Shown here one piece after another: positions 26,328-34,533 of a stretch of 50,378 nucleotides of DNA. The notes below the pieces were generated by a model. The model was not told the origin of the DNA, searched no databases, and worked only from the letters and a program-made list of their open reading frames with translations. Within the stretch, counting starts at the first letter, position 1, and each line of letters opens with the position of its first letter. The stretch is from Candidatus Parcubacteria bacterium. Lineage in GTDB: Bacteria > Patescibacteriota > Saccharimonadia > Saccharimonadales > Saccharimonadaceae. The position numbers and the translations under genes were made by a program. Where the stretch lies: assembly GCA_023432475.1 (NCBI GenBank), contig JAEYUN010000021.1, positions 1 through 50,378 of the forward strand. The letters run 5' to 3'.

Positions 26328-27230
26328 ATGATTTACTTATTGAGCGGAGAGAATACTTTCGAGCTGGAGCGACGATTGGACGAAATTATTAATGGATTTT
26401 CCGTCCAGTTAGAGAGGTTCGATAGTGCAGACTTGAGTTTGGAGCGGCTGCCGGACTTATTTACAGGAGCCACGTTATTTGCCGCCGAGAGGCTTATAGT
26501 ATTCAAGGATGTTTCGAGCAATAAGTCGGTATGGAGCATATTGGCTGAATGGCTAGATAGGGTCGACGATTCTACGACTATAATTTTTGTCGAACCGCAT
26601 CCTGACAAGCGCACTAAAACCTACAAATGGCTCGAAAAACATGCTGAAGTCTCTACTTTTCGTGAACTACAAGCCCACGAAACCCTAAAGTGGCTGGAAG
26701 CCGAGGTTAAAAATCGAGGTTTGGATATGAGCCGCGACGTGGTTAGGTCCTTTGCCGAGCATGTTGGTCAAGATCAATGGCGGTTAAGTTCGGAGCTCGA
26801 TAAACTGGTGCTGGTTGGGAAGCCGGTGAGCCGAGAGCTGATTCGCGAGCTGGTGGAGCCGACACCTCAGGCGACCAGCTTCGAACTGCTGGACGCTGCT
26901 TTTGCTGGGCGTCGTGAAGAAGTTAAGCGATTACTAGCGACAGTTGCACGGCAGGAAGATCCCTACATGTTTTTTGGTTTATTATCAGGGCAGGTTTATG
27001 CTTTGGCGCTAGTAAAGACGGCTGGCGACCGGTCGGTCGAAGCAATTGCCAAAGAAACCGGTGTTCACCCATTTGTTTTGAAAAAAATCAGCGCGTGGGC
27101 ACGAGGGGTAGGTGGAAATGAGCTGAAAAGAATTATATCCGAACTAGCTGTCCTTGACGCGCATATTAAATCGCGTCCAGCGGAGCCGTGGACGCAGATT
27201 CAAGTGATGTTACTAAGACTAAAAGATTAA
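26328..27230 (+). CDS. holA: DNA polymerase III delta subunit
   Basis: A 300-residue clamp-loader delta subunit that opens the beta clamp. Recognised by the N-terminal YLLSGENTFELERRLDEII (about 3-21), AERLIVFKD (about 54-62), RTKTYKWLEKHAEVSTF (about 89-105) and the helical collar region. It begins 6 nt after mutM; a TAGAAT hexamer (26314-26319) lies inside the end of mutM, 8 nt before the ATG, so it may have its own leaderless promoter. Its stop overlaps the stop of rpsT (shared TTAA). Confidence 0.85.
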   Translation: MIYLLSGENTFELERRLDEIINGFSVQLERFDSADLSLERLPDLFTGATLFAAERLIVFKDVSSNKSVWSILAEWLDRVDDSTTIIFVEPHPDKRTKTYKWLEKHAEVSTFRELQAHETLKWLEAEVKNRGLDMSRDVVRSFAEHVGQDQWRLSSELDKLVLVGKPVSRELIRELVEPTPQATSFELLDAAFAGRREEVKRLLATVARQEDPYMFFGLLSGQVYALALVKTAGDRSVEAIAKETGVHPFVLKKISAWARGVGGNELKRIISELAVLDAHIKSRPAEPWTQIQVMLLRLKD

Positions 27231-27610
27231 GCTTTTTTGGCAGCTGGTTTTTTAGCTACCGGTTTCTTGGCCGGAGCTTTTTTGGCAGCTGGTTTTTTAG
27301 CCGCAATAGGTTTAGCGGCCGCTTTAACAGCGGTTTTAACGGCAGTTTTTTTGATAGTTTCAACTTTGACACCAGCTGCTTTAGCTAGTTTTACTAGTTG
27401 GCTTTTGCGGCGAGCAGCGGTTCGTTTGTTTAAAATATTCTTTTTAACGGCCGTATCAATTTCGCTTTGAGCGGCACGCAAACCTTTGACGCTCGGGCTT
27501 TCCATAAAAGCTTTAACAGCGCTCTTAACCTGTTTTTTAGTTTCCACATTGCGCTCGCGGCGCTTGGCCGTTTGTTTCATGCGCTTGATAGCGGACTTGA
27601 TGATTGGCAT
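27227..27610 (-). CDS. rpsT: Ribosomal protein bS20 with long Lys/Ala/Pro tail
   Basis: Primary 16S-binding protein of the 30S subunit. The first 87 residues match bS20 (MPIIKSAIKRMKQTAKRRER, then the helical core). The protein continues for about 40 residues as a Lys/Ala/Pro low-complexity tail built of AAKKP- and AKKP-like units, making 127 residues against the usual 85-90. The tail resembles histone H1-like C-termini. A GGAG Shine-Dalgarno is 6 nt before the ATG. The promoter TTTACA-17-TATATT is overlapped by an inverted repeat. Confidence 0.92.
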   Translation of the reverse strand: MPIIKSAIKRMKQTAKRRERNVETKKQVKSAVKAFMESPSVKGLRAAQSEIDTAVKKNILNKRTAARRKSQLVKLAKAAGVKVETIKKTAVKTAVKAAAKPIAAKKPAAKKAPAKKPVAKKPAAKKA

Positions 27611-27630
27611 ATTTTCTCCAAAAGTTAACT

Positions 27631-27680
27631 GATATATTTAGTCAGCTATCAAATATATCTGATACAGACCATTTTGTAAA
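27631..27680 (-). promoter_or_regulatory. rpsT promoter overlapped by an inverted repeat
   Basis: Minus strand -35 TTTACA (27680 to 27675), 17-bp spacer, -10 TATATT (27657 to 27652). GATATATTT (27631-27639) and AAATATATC (27651-27659) form a 9-bp inverted repeat that covers the -10, so it could be an operator or an early leader hairpin. Confidence 0.6.
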
Positions 27681-27704
27681 GATACTCACCTCGAGGCGAA
27701 TTAA

Positions 27705-27734
27705 TTGACAGGTCAAAAGTACTCATGCTATAAT
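27705..27734 (+). promoter_or_regulatory. Full sigma-70 promoter of the DHH-like gene
   Basis: TTGACA (27705-27710), 18 bp, TATAAT (27729-27734) with a TGC extension: the closest match to consensus in the window. The predicted leader is about 35 nt. Confidence 0.75.
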
Positions 27735-27775
27735 CGCCCCAAATCTAATCAAAATAAAAAAGAGTTAAGACAACT

Positions 27776-29581
27776 ATGCCTACAGAGCAAAGTCCCAAGC
27801 AAGCTATCGTCGAACGAATCAAGAACGCTTCGAATATTTTAGTTACGGTCGGTCGTGATCCGTCGGTCGATGAACTATCCGGGGCAATTGGCCTCACTAT
27901 GATGCTCGATAAGATCGACAAAATAACCACGGCAGTTTTCTCTGGCGAGTTGCCGGCAGCTATTGATTTTCTAGAGCCGGGCAAGACCTTTGAGGAAAAT
28001 GTCGATTCGCTACGGGACTTTATCATTGCGCTCGACAAGTCAAAAGCCGATCGTCTGCGCTATAAAGTCGAAGACGATGTAGTCCGCGTCTTTATTACAC
28101 CGTATAAAACTACTATCAGTGAAAAAGACCTGACGTTTTCGCAAGGCGACTTTAACGTTGACTTAGTCATAGCACTAGGCGTTGAGAAGCAGGAAGACAT
28201 CGATGCTGCTATCGTCGCGCACGGTAAAATATTACATGATGCCGTTACGGTAACCATAAATGCCAGCGCAACCAGTAACGGTTTCGGGGAAGTCAACTGG
28301 AACGAGGCCGAAGCTAGCAGCTTGTGCGAGATGCTGATGAGCTTGAGTGAGGCGCTGCAACCTAATCTGCTCGACGAGCCGATTGCTACTGCCATTTTGA
28401 CGGGACTCGTCTCGGCAACAGACCGATTCCGTAACGAACGGACTAGCCCTAAGGTAATGACCATGTCGGCTCAGCTGATGGCGGCTGGCGCCAATCAACA
28501 GCTAATCGCTAAGAATTTAGAAGAAGCTTCCACAGTAGCAACAGGCGATTTACATGAAGAGTCGACAGCGGTTTCAAAAACTGAAGCACCGAAGCCTAAA
28601 GATGGCGAGATGAGAGTAGAGCACGACAGCAATAAAGACATTAAACCTATGGCCGAAACGCCACCGTTGACCGAAAAACCTGCCGACGCGGCGTCGCCAC
28701 AACCGGGACTAGAGGCAGATGCTATGTCGAGTAATGCCAGTCCGCTCATCGGTCATTCCAAGGTTAGTTCTTGGCGCGATTTACCACCACCGCCGCTAAC
28801 GGGCGGCACTCTTAACGCTACTACCGAACAGGCTCAAGAAGATAAACAGCGCAGTGAAAAGGAAGACCGAAACCGGGTATTGCTGTCGCATGATGGCCTG
28901 TTGGGGGCAGCCGACACCGCTGCCAGTTCAGCTACGGCGATGAATTCTTCCAGCTTACCACCCGCAGAACCACCGCGTGTTGATGTTTTTGCGACACCGC
29001 CAAATAGTTCGACCATCGAACCTAGTCCAGAGACCACTCAAGATACCGACGATTTTACGTTGGCTAAAAGCGGCATTCGCTTCGATGCTACGCCTATTCC
29101 TGAAAACTCAAGCCCTGTAGCGGCGGCCAATCCGGTTAACCCGACCCTAGCTGATTTAGAAGCCGAAGTACATAAACATGCTCAGTCAACCCAAAGCCCG
29201 ACCGATACCTCTATAGACGACGCTCGTGCAGCCGTTGACGCAGCGCTGTCATCGCTTCAGCCGGCAACTGACAACCCAGCCATGTCTTCGCCGTCAGCTG
29301 TACCACTCAACCCGCCCGTAGCGCCTTCGTTTGAAACGCCTATGGTAACTCCAGCCTCCGCCACTCCACCGCCTCCGCCGGTCCCAGCACTACCACCGTT
29401 GCCTGATTTTTCAACCTTGCCGCCGGCACCGACCACGACTGCTGAACCGATACCGCCGGTCGTAACTCTGCCCGAGTTTGGCGCAGATCAGTCGCTAGTC
29501 CCAGCCGCGTCATCGCCCTCTACTCAACCACTGAATCCCGAGCCTGGCCAATTCCAATTACCAGGGTCGCCCCAGGTATAG
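27776..29581 (+). CDS. Degenerate DHH-like protein with disordered tail
   Basis: A 601-residue protein. Residues about 1-235 follow the course of a DHH-family (NrnA/RecJ-like) N-terminal domain, but the metal motifs are not there: VGRDPSVDELSGAIGL stands where HxDxD is expected and INASATSN where DHH is expected; ILTGLVSATDRF resembles the later motif. Residues about 245-601 are Pro, Ser, Thr and Ala rich and probably disordered, ending in repeated Pro clusters. It is likely catalytically dead and possibly a scaffold. The strongest promoter of the window lies upstream. Confidence 0.7.
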   Translation: MPTEQSPKQAIVERIKNASNILVTVGRDPSVDELSGAIGLTMMLDKIDKITTAVFSGELPAAIDFLEPGKTFEENVDSLRDFIIALDKSKADRLRYKVEDDVVRVFITPYKTTISEKDLTFSQGDFNVDLVIALGVEKQEDIDAAIVAHGKILHDAVTVTINASATSNGFGEVNWNEAEASSLCEMLMSLSEALQPNLLDEPIATAILTGLVSATDRFRNERTSPKVMTMSAQLMAAGANQQLIAKNLEEASTVATGDLHEESTAVSKTEAPKPKDGEMRVEHDSNKDIKPMAETPPLTEKPADAASPQPGLEADAMSSNASPLIGHSKVSSWRDLPPPPLTGGTLNATTEQAQEDKQRSEKEDRNRVLLSHDGLLGAADTAASSATAMNSSSLPPAEPPRVDVFATPPNSSTIEPSPETTQDTDDFTLAKSGIRFDATPIPENSSPVAAANPVNPTLADLEAEVHKHAQSTQSPTDTSIDDARAAVDAALSSLQPATDNPAMSSPSAVPLNPPVAPSFETPMVTPASATPPPPPVPALPPLPDFSTLPPAPTTTAEPIPPVVTLPEFGADQSLVPAASSPSTQPLNPEPGQFQLPGSPQV

Positions 29582-29667
29582 TGTACGCAGTTTTTAAAAT
29601 CATTGTCACTTCAAAAAATAACCGTTAAATAAAGTCGATGGTGGTTTTTGATTTATAATAACGTTCG

Positions 29668-30345
29668 ATGAACGACATAATACTGATAGATAAACCAGCT
29701 GGCTGGACTAGCTTCGACGTCGTTGCGAAGATTCGCGGCGCTATTCGGGCTAACTATGCGGCGAAAGGCATCAAACCGACAAAGCGGCAGCTTAAAGTCG
29801 GCCACAGCGGCACATTGGACCCATTTGCTACCGGCCTGTTAATTATTTTACTGGGTGAAGCTTGCGCCCGTGCCGATGAATTTTTGAAGTTAGATAAAGT
29901 ATACGAAGCGACCCTCCGCTTAGGCCAGACTAGCACGACAGGCGACCCGGAAGGGGAGCTGAGTGACGTTTCGGATGTTCGGCCGACACAAGCGGACATA
30001 CTAAAGGCGCTGATGGCTTTCACGGGGCAGATAAAACAGACCCCACCGGCTTACAGTGCTATCAAAATTGGCGGCGAACGCGCCTATAAACTTGCTCGCA
30101 AAGGTAAGAAAGTCGATATGCCTAGTAGAGCTGTAACTATTCACAATCTAGAACTGCTTAGCTATAAATATCCTGAGCTTACCGTAAGGGCGCATGTTGG
30201 CAGCGGTACTTATATTCGCAGTTTAGCCGAAGATATCGGCCGAGAGCTTGGGGTGGGGGCTTATTGCATTACTTTACGTCGTACGATGGTCGGCAGGTGG
30301 TCGATCGACAATGCTCAGTCAATGGCCGACCTAACCCTTGATTAA
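29668..30345 (+). CDS. truB: tRNA pseudouridine-55 synthase, short form
   Basis: Converts U55 of the tRNA T loop to pseudouridine. The 225-residue protein has the opening IILIDKPAGWTSFDVV, catalytic Asp51 in HSGTLDPFATGLL, PPAYSAIKIGGERAYKLAR (about 129-147) and the C-terminal HVGSGTYIRSLAEDIG (about 173-188). It stops after the catalytic domain, so the PUA domain of longer homologues is absent. TATAAT (29654-29659) lies 8 nt before the ATG; translation is likely leaderless. Confidence 0.95.
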   Translation: MNDIILIDKPAGWTSFDVVAKIRGAIRANYAAKGIKPTKRQLKVGHSGTLDPFATGLLIILLGEACARADEFLKLDKVYEATLRLGQTSTTGDPEGELSDVSDVRPTQADILKALMAFTGQIKQTPPAYSAIKIGGERAYKLARKGKKVDMPSRAVTIHNLELLSYKYPELTVRAHVGSGTYIRSLAEDIGRELGVGAYCITLRRTMVGRWSIDNAQSMADLTLD

Positions 30346-30374
30346 CAGGGAAGCCTGTGCTAGAGTAGTCCGGT

Positions 30375-30641
30375 ATGATAACACAAGAGGACAAGTTAAA
30401 AGCTATCAAAGTCGGGGCTCAGCACAAGTCTGACGTCGGCTCTCCTCAGGTACAGGTCGCGGTGTTAACGGCTCGTATCAAAGAGGTGACGGCTCACTTG
30501 AAGGCGAACAAGCATGATTTTATGGCGCGTCGCGGTCTGATTCAGATGGTCGGCAAGCGCAAGAAACTGCTAAAATACCTTGAGCAAAAAGACTTTGAAG
30601 CCTATCAGGCGATCGTCCAAAAGTTGGGCCTTCGTAAATAA
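30375..30641 (+). CDS. rpsO: Ribosomal protein uS15
   Basis: An 88-residue 30S protein binding the central domain of 16S rRNA, with the hallmark HKSDVGSPQVQVAVLTARI (about 17-35), the LKANKHDFMARRGLIQMVGK stretch (about 43-62) and RKKLLKYLEQKD. Normal length. A TAGAGT hexamer (30361-30366) ends 8 nt before the ATG. Close downstream of truB, a common neighbourhood; an intrinsic terminator follows. Confidence 0.97.
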   Translation: MITQEDKLKAIKVGAQHKSDVGSPQVQVAVLTARIKEVTAHLKANKHDFMARRGLIQMVGKRKKLLKYLEQKDFEAYQAIVQKLGLRK

Positions 30642-30647
30642 GAATCC

Positions 30648-30673
30648 CCGCCCTGAAAAGGGCGGTTTTCTTT
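30648..30673 (+). terminator. rpsO intrinsic terminator
   Basis: CCGCCCT GAAA AGGGCGG followed by TTTTCTTT; the T-run reaches the stop of the opposing Nudix gene. Confidence 0.9.
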
Positions 30674-31151
30674 AGCTGACGAATTCGGTGTAAATATAAG
30701 GCTGGCAGTCCGTCTCGGTGTAGCGCTTAATATCAATTTCTCTGAGAAACTTCGGTAGAATGTTGTCGGTGGCCGGGCTAACGAAGCCGTAATTTAATAT
30801 TTCGGCTTCAAAATGCGAGGCTCCTTCGTCAATCGACTCAAAATCATCAGCATTTTTGATATGGAAGAAGAACTCGAGCTGTTCGTTCTCGCCATGCGAA
30901 GTACGATTAGCTGAGTCGGTGAACTGTTGAATGAACAATAAATTTCCGATCTCTGGTACGATGCCAGTTTCTTCGATTATTTCCCGCCTTAGCCCGTCGA
31001 CAAGGCTTTCGCGTGGGTCAAGCCCACCACCGGGTGTACACCAAAAGCCACGCCCGGTACCATCTTTGTTTTTAAGCTCTTGGCAAAACAGTTTGCCGTC
31101 TTTTAATATTATGCCGCGTACACAAACGCGGCGATTATAGGGTGCCTCCAT
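30672..31151 (-). CDS. Nudix hydrolase with canonical box
   Basis: A 159-residue Nudix protein. The box is complete: GGGLDPRESLVDGLRREIIE then ETGI, matching Gx5Ex7REUxEExGU. The substrate is unknown. The ATG at 31151 (MEAPYNRR) is preferred because GGAGGT lies just upstream of it; an ATG four codons earlier has no Shine-Dalgarno. Convergent with rpsO. The promoter is far upstream, giving a leader of about 100 nt. Confidence 0.85.
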   Translation of the reverse strand: MEAPYNRRVCVRGIILKDGKLFCQELKNKDGTGRGFWCTPGGGLDPRESLVDGLRREIIEETGIVPEIGNLLFIQQFTDSANRTSHGENEQLEFFFHIKNADDFESIDEGASHFEAEILNYGFVSPATDNILPKFLREIDIKRYTETDCQPYIYTEFVS

Positions 31152-31265
31152 CGGGACCTCCATTAATTAATTTATGAATGGTCGCCATAGGTCAGGCTCG
31201 TCCTGACGTGTACGAGTAGAGGATTGCGCTTTTTTCGCACAATCATAATAGTGCATATTATATCA
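31152..31265 (-). promoter_or_regulatory. Promoter and leader of the Nudix gene
   Basis: Minus strand TG-A-TATAAT (hexamer 31262 to 31257) begins a leader of about 100 nt with two hairpins: GATTG/CAATC near 31222-31244, and GTCAGG/CCTGAC near 31191-31207. The region to 31279 shows no coding sequence. Confidence 0.5.
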
Positions 31266-31277
31266 CGCTACATCTGA

Positions 31278-31373
31278 CATGGTATAATACAAACTGTTAC
31301 ATAAGGGGCGTAGAGTGTGATAGATGTAGTTTTCGAGCTGAACTCGGCGACAACACCTGTTACTCTCGACGCC
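31278..31373 (+). promoter_or_regulatory. pnp promoter and leader stem
   Basis: An extended -10, TG-G-TATAAT (hexamer 31283-31288), starts a leader of about 100 nt. GGCGTAGAGT (31307-31316) pairs with ACTCT-CG-ACGCC (31362-31373) with a 2-nt bulge, enclosing a CGAG/CTCG hairpin. In Escherichia coli pnp is autoregulated through a leader stem; this one is a candidate for similar control. Confidence 0.55.
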
Positions 31374-31396
31374 TGAAGTAAAGCAAAGGAGTGCAT

Positions 31397-33520
31397 ATGA
31401 GTATTATCAACCCTAGCGGCAAGGATATTATTGCCGTATCAACTGATTGGTGTGGCAAGAAGCTAACCTTGGAAGTCAACCGCGTTGGCTTTCGTACCAC
31501 GGCCAGCGTACTAGTGACTTACGGCGACACTGTCGTACTCGGTACGGCTATGGTGGGCAGTCAGCCGATTAGCGGTATGGATTATTTCCCGCTAAGTATT
31601 GACTATGAAGAAAAATTTTATGCAGCTGGCAAGATTAGTGGCAGCCGTTTTATAAAACGCGAGGGCCGTCCGAGTGACGAAGCTATTCTGATTGGCCGTT
31701 TAATTGACCGACCAATCCGCCCACTGTTTCCAAAAGGCTATCGTCAAGAAGTTCAAGTCGTCGCTAGCGTTCTTAGTATGGACCCGAATTTTCGTCCCGA
31801 TAGCGTAGCGATGGTTGCAGCCAGCGCCGCTTTAATGCTGACCGGTACGCCATTTGACGGACCCGTTGCCGGAGTACGCATTGGTCAAGTCGATGGCCAG
31901 TTCAAAGCTTTCTTGAGCACTGAGGAACGGGCTGCTAGCGACCTTGACCTGGTCGTGGCCGGTGTTGAGGGCGGCATTACCATGGTAGAAGCCGGCGCCA
32001 ATGAAGTCGGTGAACAGCTGGTGGCCGACGGGTTGTCCTGGGCTTATGAACAACTCCAGCCCGCCATTAAGCTGCAGCGAGAACTTAAAGAAAAAGTTGC
32101 GCCAGTCGAACAAGCTTTCGAACTACTGTTGCCAGATGAAGCTATCCAGACCGAAGTTGATGAGTGGACCAAGGGCAAACTAGGTGATAAAATTCGGGCT
32201 CCATACCCGCAGTACAATCGTAATGTCGAGGCGTTGGGCGAGGAATTCAATAACTATTTATTAGATAAACTGGGCGAAGAAGTTTATGCCGAAAAGAAGA
32301 ACGAATATAACGAAGCTTTCACGAAGTCGGTTCAGAAAGATTTGCGCCGCGGCATTATTGAAGAGGGAGTTCGTCCCGATGGTCGTAAACTCGACGAAGT
32401 TAGGCCACTCAGTTCAGAAATCAGCGTATTGCCCAGGGCGCATGGCTCCAGTATCTTTACACGCGGTGTTACACAGGCTCTAAATATTGTAACGCTGGCA
32501 CCATTGAGCTACGCTCAGCTGGTTGACACTATGGAAATTAGCGATGGTGAACGTCGTTATATGCACCACTATAATGCACCTGGCTATACAGTAGGTGAAG
32601 TTAGGCGCTTAGGCAGCCCTGGCCGCCGTGAAATTGGCCATGGCTATTTAGCTGAGCGCGCGCTGATACCGGTGTTGCCGACTGAAGAAGAGTTTCCGTA
32701 CGCTATCCGGGCCGTCACCGAAATCATGAGTCAGAACGGTTCGACTAGTATGGCTGCTACTTGTTCCAGCACGCTTGCCCTCATGGATGCTGGCGTGCCG
32801 CTAAAAGCACCAGTCTCAGGTGTAGCTATGGGCTTGATGATGGACGGTGACAAGCCTTACGTCTTAACCGATATTGCTGATGCCGAAGACTTCGCCGGCG
32901 ATATGGATTTCAAGGTAACCGGTACCAAAAAGGGTATCACGGCAATTCAGATGGATATGAAAGTTCACGGCCTGCCAGTTGAAGTTTTAGAAAAAGCTAT
33001 CGCCCAAGCCGGTCCGGGTCGAGCGGCTATATTGGAGCATATGGTTTCAACCATAGCGCAGCCGCGTAAACAACTCAGTCCGCACGCGCCTCGTATCGAA
33101 AAACTTATGGTTAATCCTGAAAAGATCGGTGCCATTATCGGTAAGGGTGGTGAGACTATCAACAAAATTACGTCGGAAACTGGCGCTGAAATTGACATAA
33201 AGGACAACGGGCTAGTGACAGTTTCGGCTGTTAATACCGAAGCTATCGAGCGAGCGCTCAATTGGATCAAAGGGCTGGTTGAAGAGCCAGAAGTCGGTAA
33301 GATTTACGAAGGTAGAGTTGTGACCGTCAAAGATTTTGGTGCCTTCGTCAACGTCATGCCTGGCATAGACGGTATGCTTCATATCTCAGCGCTTGACGAT
33401 AAACGTGTTGAAAAAGTCACCGATGTCGTTAAAGAAGGCGATGTCGTTCGGGTTAAGCTGATGGCTATTGATGACCGCGGGCGTTTGAGTCTCAGTATGA
33501 AGCCGAGCGATCTTCAGTAG
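31397..33520 (+). CDS. pnp: Polyribonucleotide nucleotidyltransferase (PNPase)
   Basis: Phosphorolytic 3'-5' exoribonuclease, 707 residues: first RNase PH domain (about 15-230), helical linker, second RNase PH domain (about 325-545), KH domain with IGAIIGKGGETINKITSE (about 578-595) and S1 domain ending DRGRLSLSMKP (about 692-702). The ATG at 31397 has an AAAGGAG Shine-Dalgarno 5 nt upstream, so an upstream GTG (31391) is not used. Trimeric in the cytoplasm; together with RNase J (encoded 2 kb downstream) and Orn this gives a near-complete RNA decay set in one window. Confidence 0.96.
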   Translation: MSIINPSGKDIIAVSTDWCGKKLTLEVNRVGFRTTASVLVTYGDTVVLGTAMVGSQPISGMDYFPLSIDYEEKFYAAGKISGSRFIKREGRPSDEAILIGRLIDRPIRPLFPKGYRQEVQVVASVLSMDPNFRPDSVAMVAASAALMLTGTPFDGPVAGVRIGQVDGQFKAFLSTEERAASDLDLVVAGVEGGITMVEAGANEVGEQLVADGLSWAYEQLQPAIKLQRELKEKVAPVEQAFELLLPDEAIQTEVDEWTKGKLGDKIRAPYPQYNRNVEALGEEFNNYLLDKLGEEVYAEKKNEYNEAFTKSVQKDLRRGIIEEGVRPDGRKLDEVRPLSSEISVLPRAHGSSIFTRGVTQALNIVTLAPLSYAQLVDTMEISDGERRYMHHYNAPGYTVGEVRRLGSPGRREIGHGYLAERALIPVLPTEEEFPYAIRAVTEIMSQNGSTSMAATCSSTLALMDAGVPLKAPVSGVAMGLMMDGDKPYVLTDIADAEDFAGDMDFKVTGTKKGITAIQMDMKVHGLPVEVLEKAIAQAGPGRAAILEHMVSTIAQPRKQLSPHAPRIEKLMVNPEKIGAIIGKGGETINKITSETGAEIDIKDNGLVTVSAVNTEAIERALNWIKGLVEEPEVGKIYEGRVVTVKDFGAFVNVMPGIDGMLHISALDDKRVEKVTDVVKEGDVVRVKLMAIDDRGRLSLSMKPSDLQ

Positions 33521-33573
33521 GTAATTACTAGCTAATAATCCCTTCCAAGGCTTTATAGGGTAAAATAGGAACC

Positions 33574-34473
33574 ATGAGCATTGCTGGCCGTAGGTTTCAA
33601 AGAGCTGCCCTGACTAATGCGCCAGTTGAGAATCCGGGCGATTGGGCTGACGTATTCGCGACGCGTGATATCAACGGCAGCATTACAGACTGGTATGTGG
33701 AAAATGTTGGTCACGATTCGGCCTTAGCCTATCAAGAAGTTACGGGCGGCTTAACCATAAATAACACCTGGCTAGCGGCCAATAACGGTAACGGCCGGGT
33801 CTGGCTAGACGGTGGACGCTGGCACGTTGAACGGTATCGTACTACCGGTACTATCACGGTTGATGCCAACAACGTCACGATCGTGAACTGCCATGTTAAC
33901 AGCACCGGCGCACTTTATGCTATGCGTTCTCAGGCTAATTGTAGCGGGTTGATAGTAGAGCATTGCACATTTCAGGGAAATTCGGCCAACCCGAACGGCG
34001 CGACGATTAATTTTCCTGACGCGACCGAGCCGAATCAGATTATATTTCGATACACAGACTTCAACGGCTGGCGCGCCGGCATTTATTGTTTCGGCGGAAT
34101 TACGGCTGAGTATTGTTATAGTCACGACTTGTATTTTACGGAAGGATCGCACAATACCGGCGCTTCGATTCGGGCGCGTAACTGTACGCTGTACCGCTGT
34201 CTCATAACCGACGGCAATTCGGCTGCCGTGTCGTGCTATGCCGAGAATACCCCCTACACCGGCATACTCATCCAGGAAAATACCCTACGCCTGCAGGAAA
34301 TAGATACTGGACCGGAGGTTATTATGGCCAAAGAATATGCCACACCGCTTCCCGGTGAAACCCGCCGCTTGATTGGCAATTTATTTTACCGCGGCTATGT
34401 CGGCGGTGATACCTTTGGTTTTACGGAAATATCAGGCAACATCGATATCAACGGCGATCCGGTAACCGTTTAA
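33574..34473 (+). CDS. Right-handed beta-helix protein
   Basis: A 299-residue protein with repeated short strands and turns in the pattern of parallel beta-helices (pectate lyase-like or tail-spike-like): TITVDANNVTIVNCHVNSTG (about 89-108), then rungs around LIVEHCTFQGN, IIFRYTDFNG, ITAEYCYSHD and LYRCLITDG. Several rungs place Cys or Asn at the same turn. There is no signal peptide, so location is unclear. TAAAAT (33561-33566) ends 7 nt before the ATG. The specific function is unknown; polysaccharide binding or cleavage is possible. Confidence 0.65.
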   Translation: MSIAGRRFQRAALTNAPVENPGDWADVFATRDINGSITDWYVENVGHDSALAYQEVTGGLTINNTWLAANNGNGRVWLDGGRWHVERYRTTGTITVDANNVTIVNCHVNSTGALYAMRSQANCSGLIVEHCTFQGNSANPNGATINFPDATEPNQIIFRYTDFNGWRAGIYCFGGITAEYCYSHDLYFTEGSHNTGASIRARNCTLYRCLITDGNSAAVSCYAENTPYTGILIQENTLRLQEIDTGPEVIMAKEYATPLPGETRRLIGNLFYRGYVGGDTFGFTEISGNIDINGDPVTV

Positions 34474-34533
34474 GTAGTACCGGGTGGGAAGGTGCAGTTT
34501 GTCGAGTAGTCATATACGGTTATAATTAATCTT

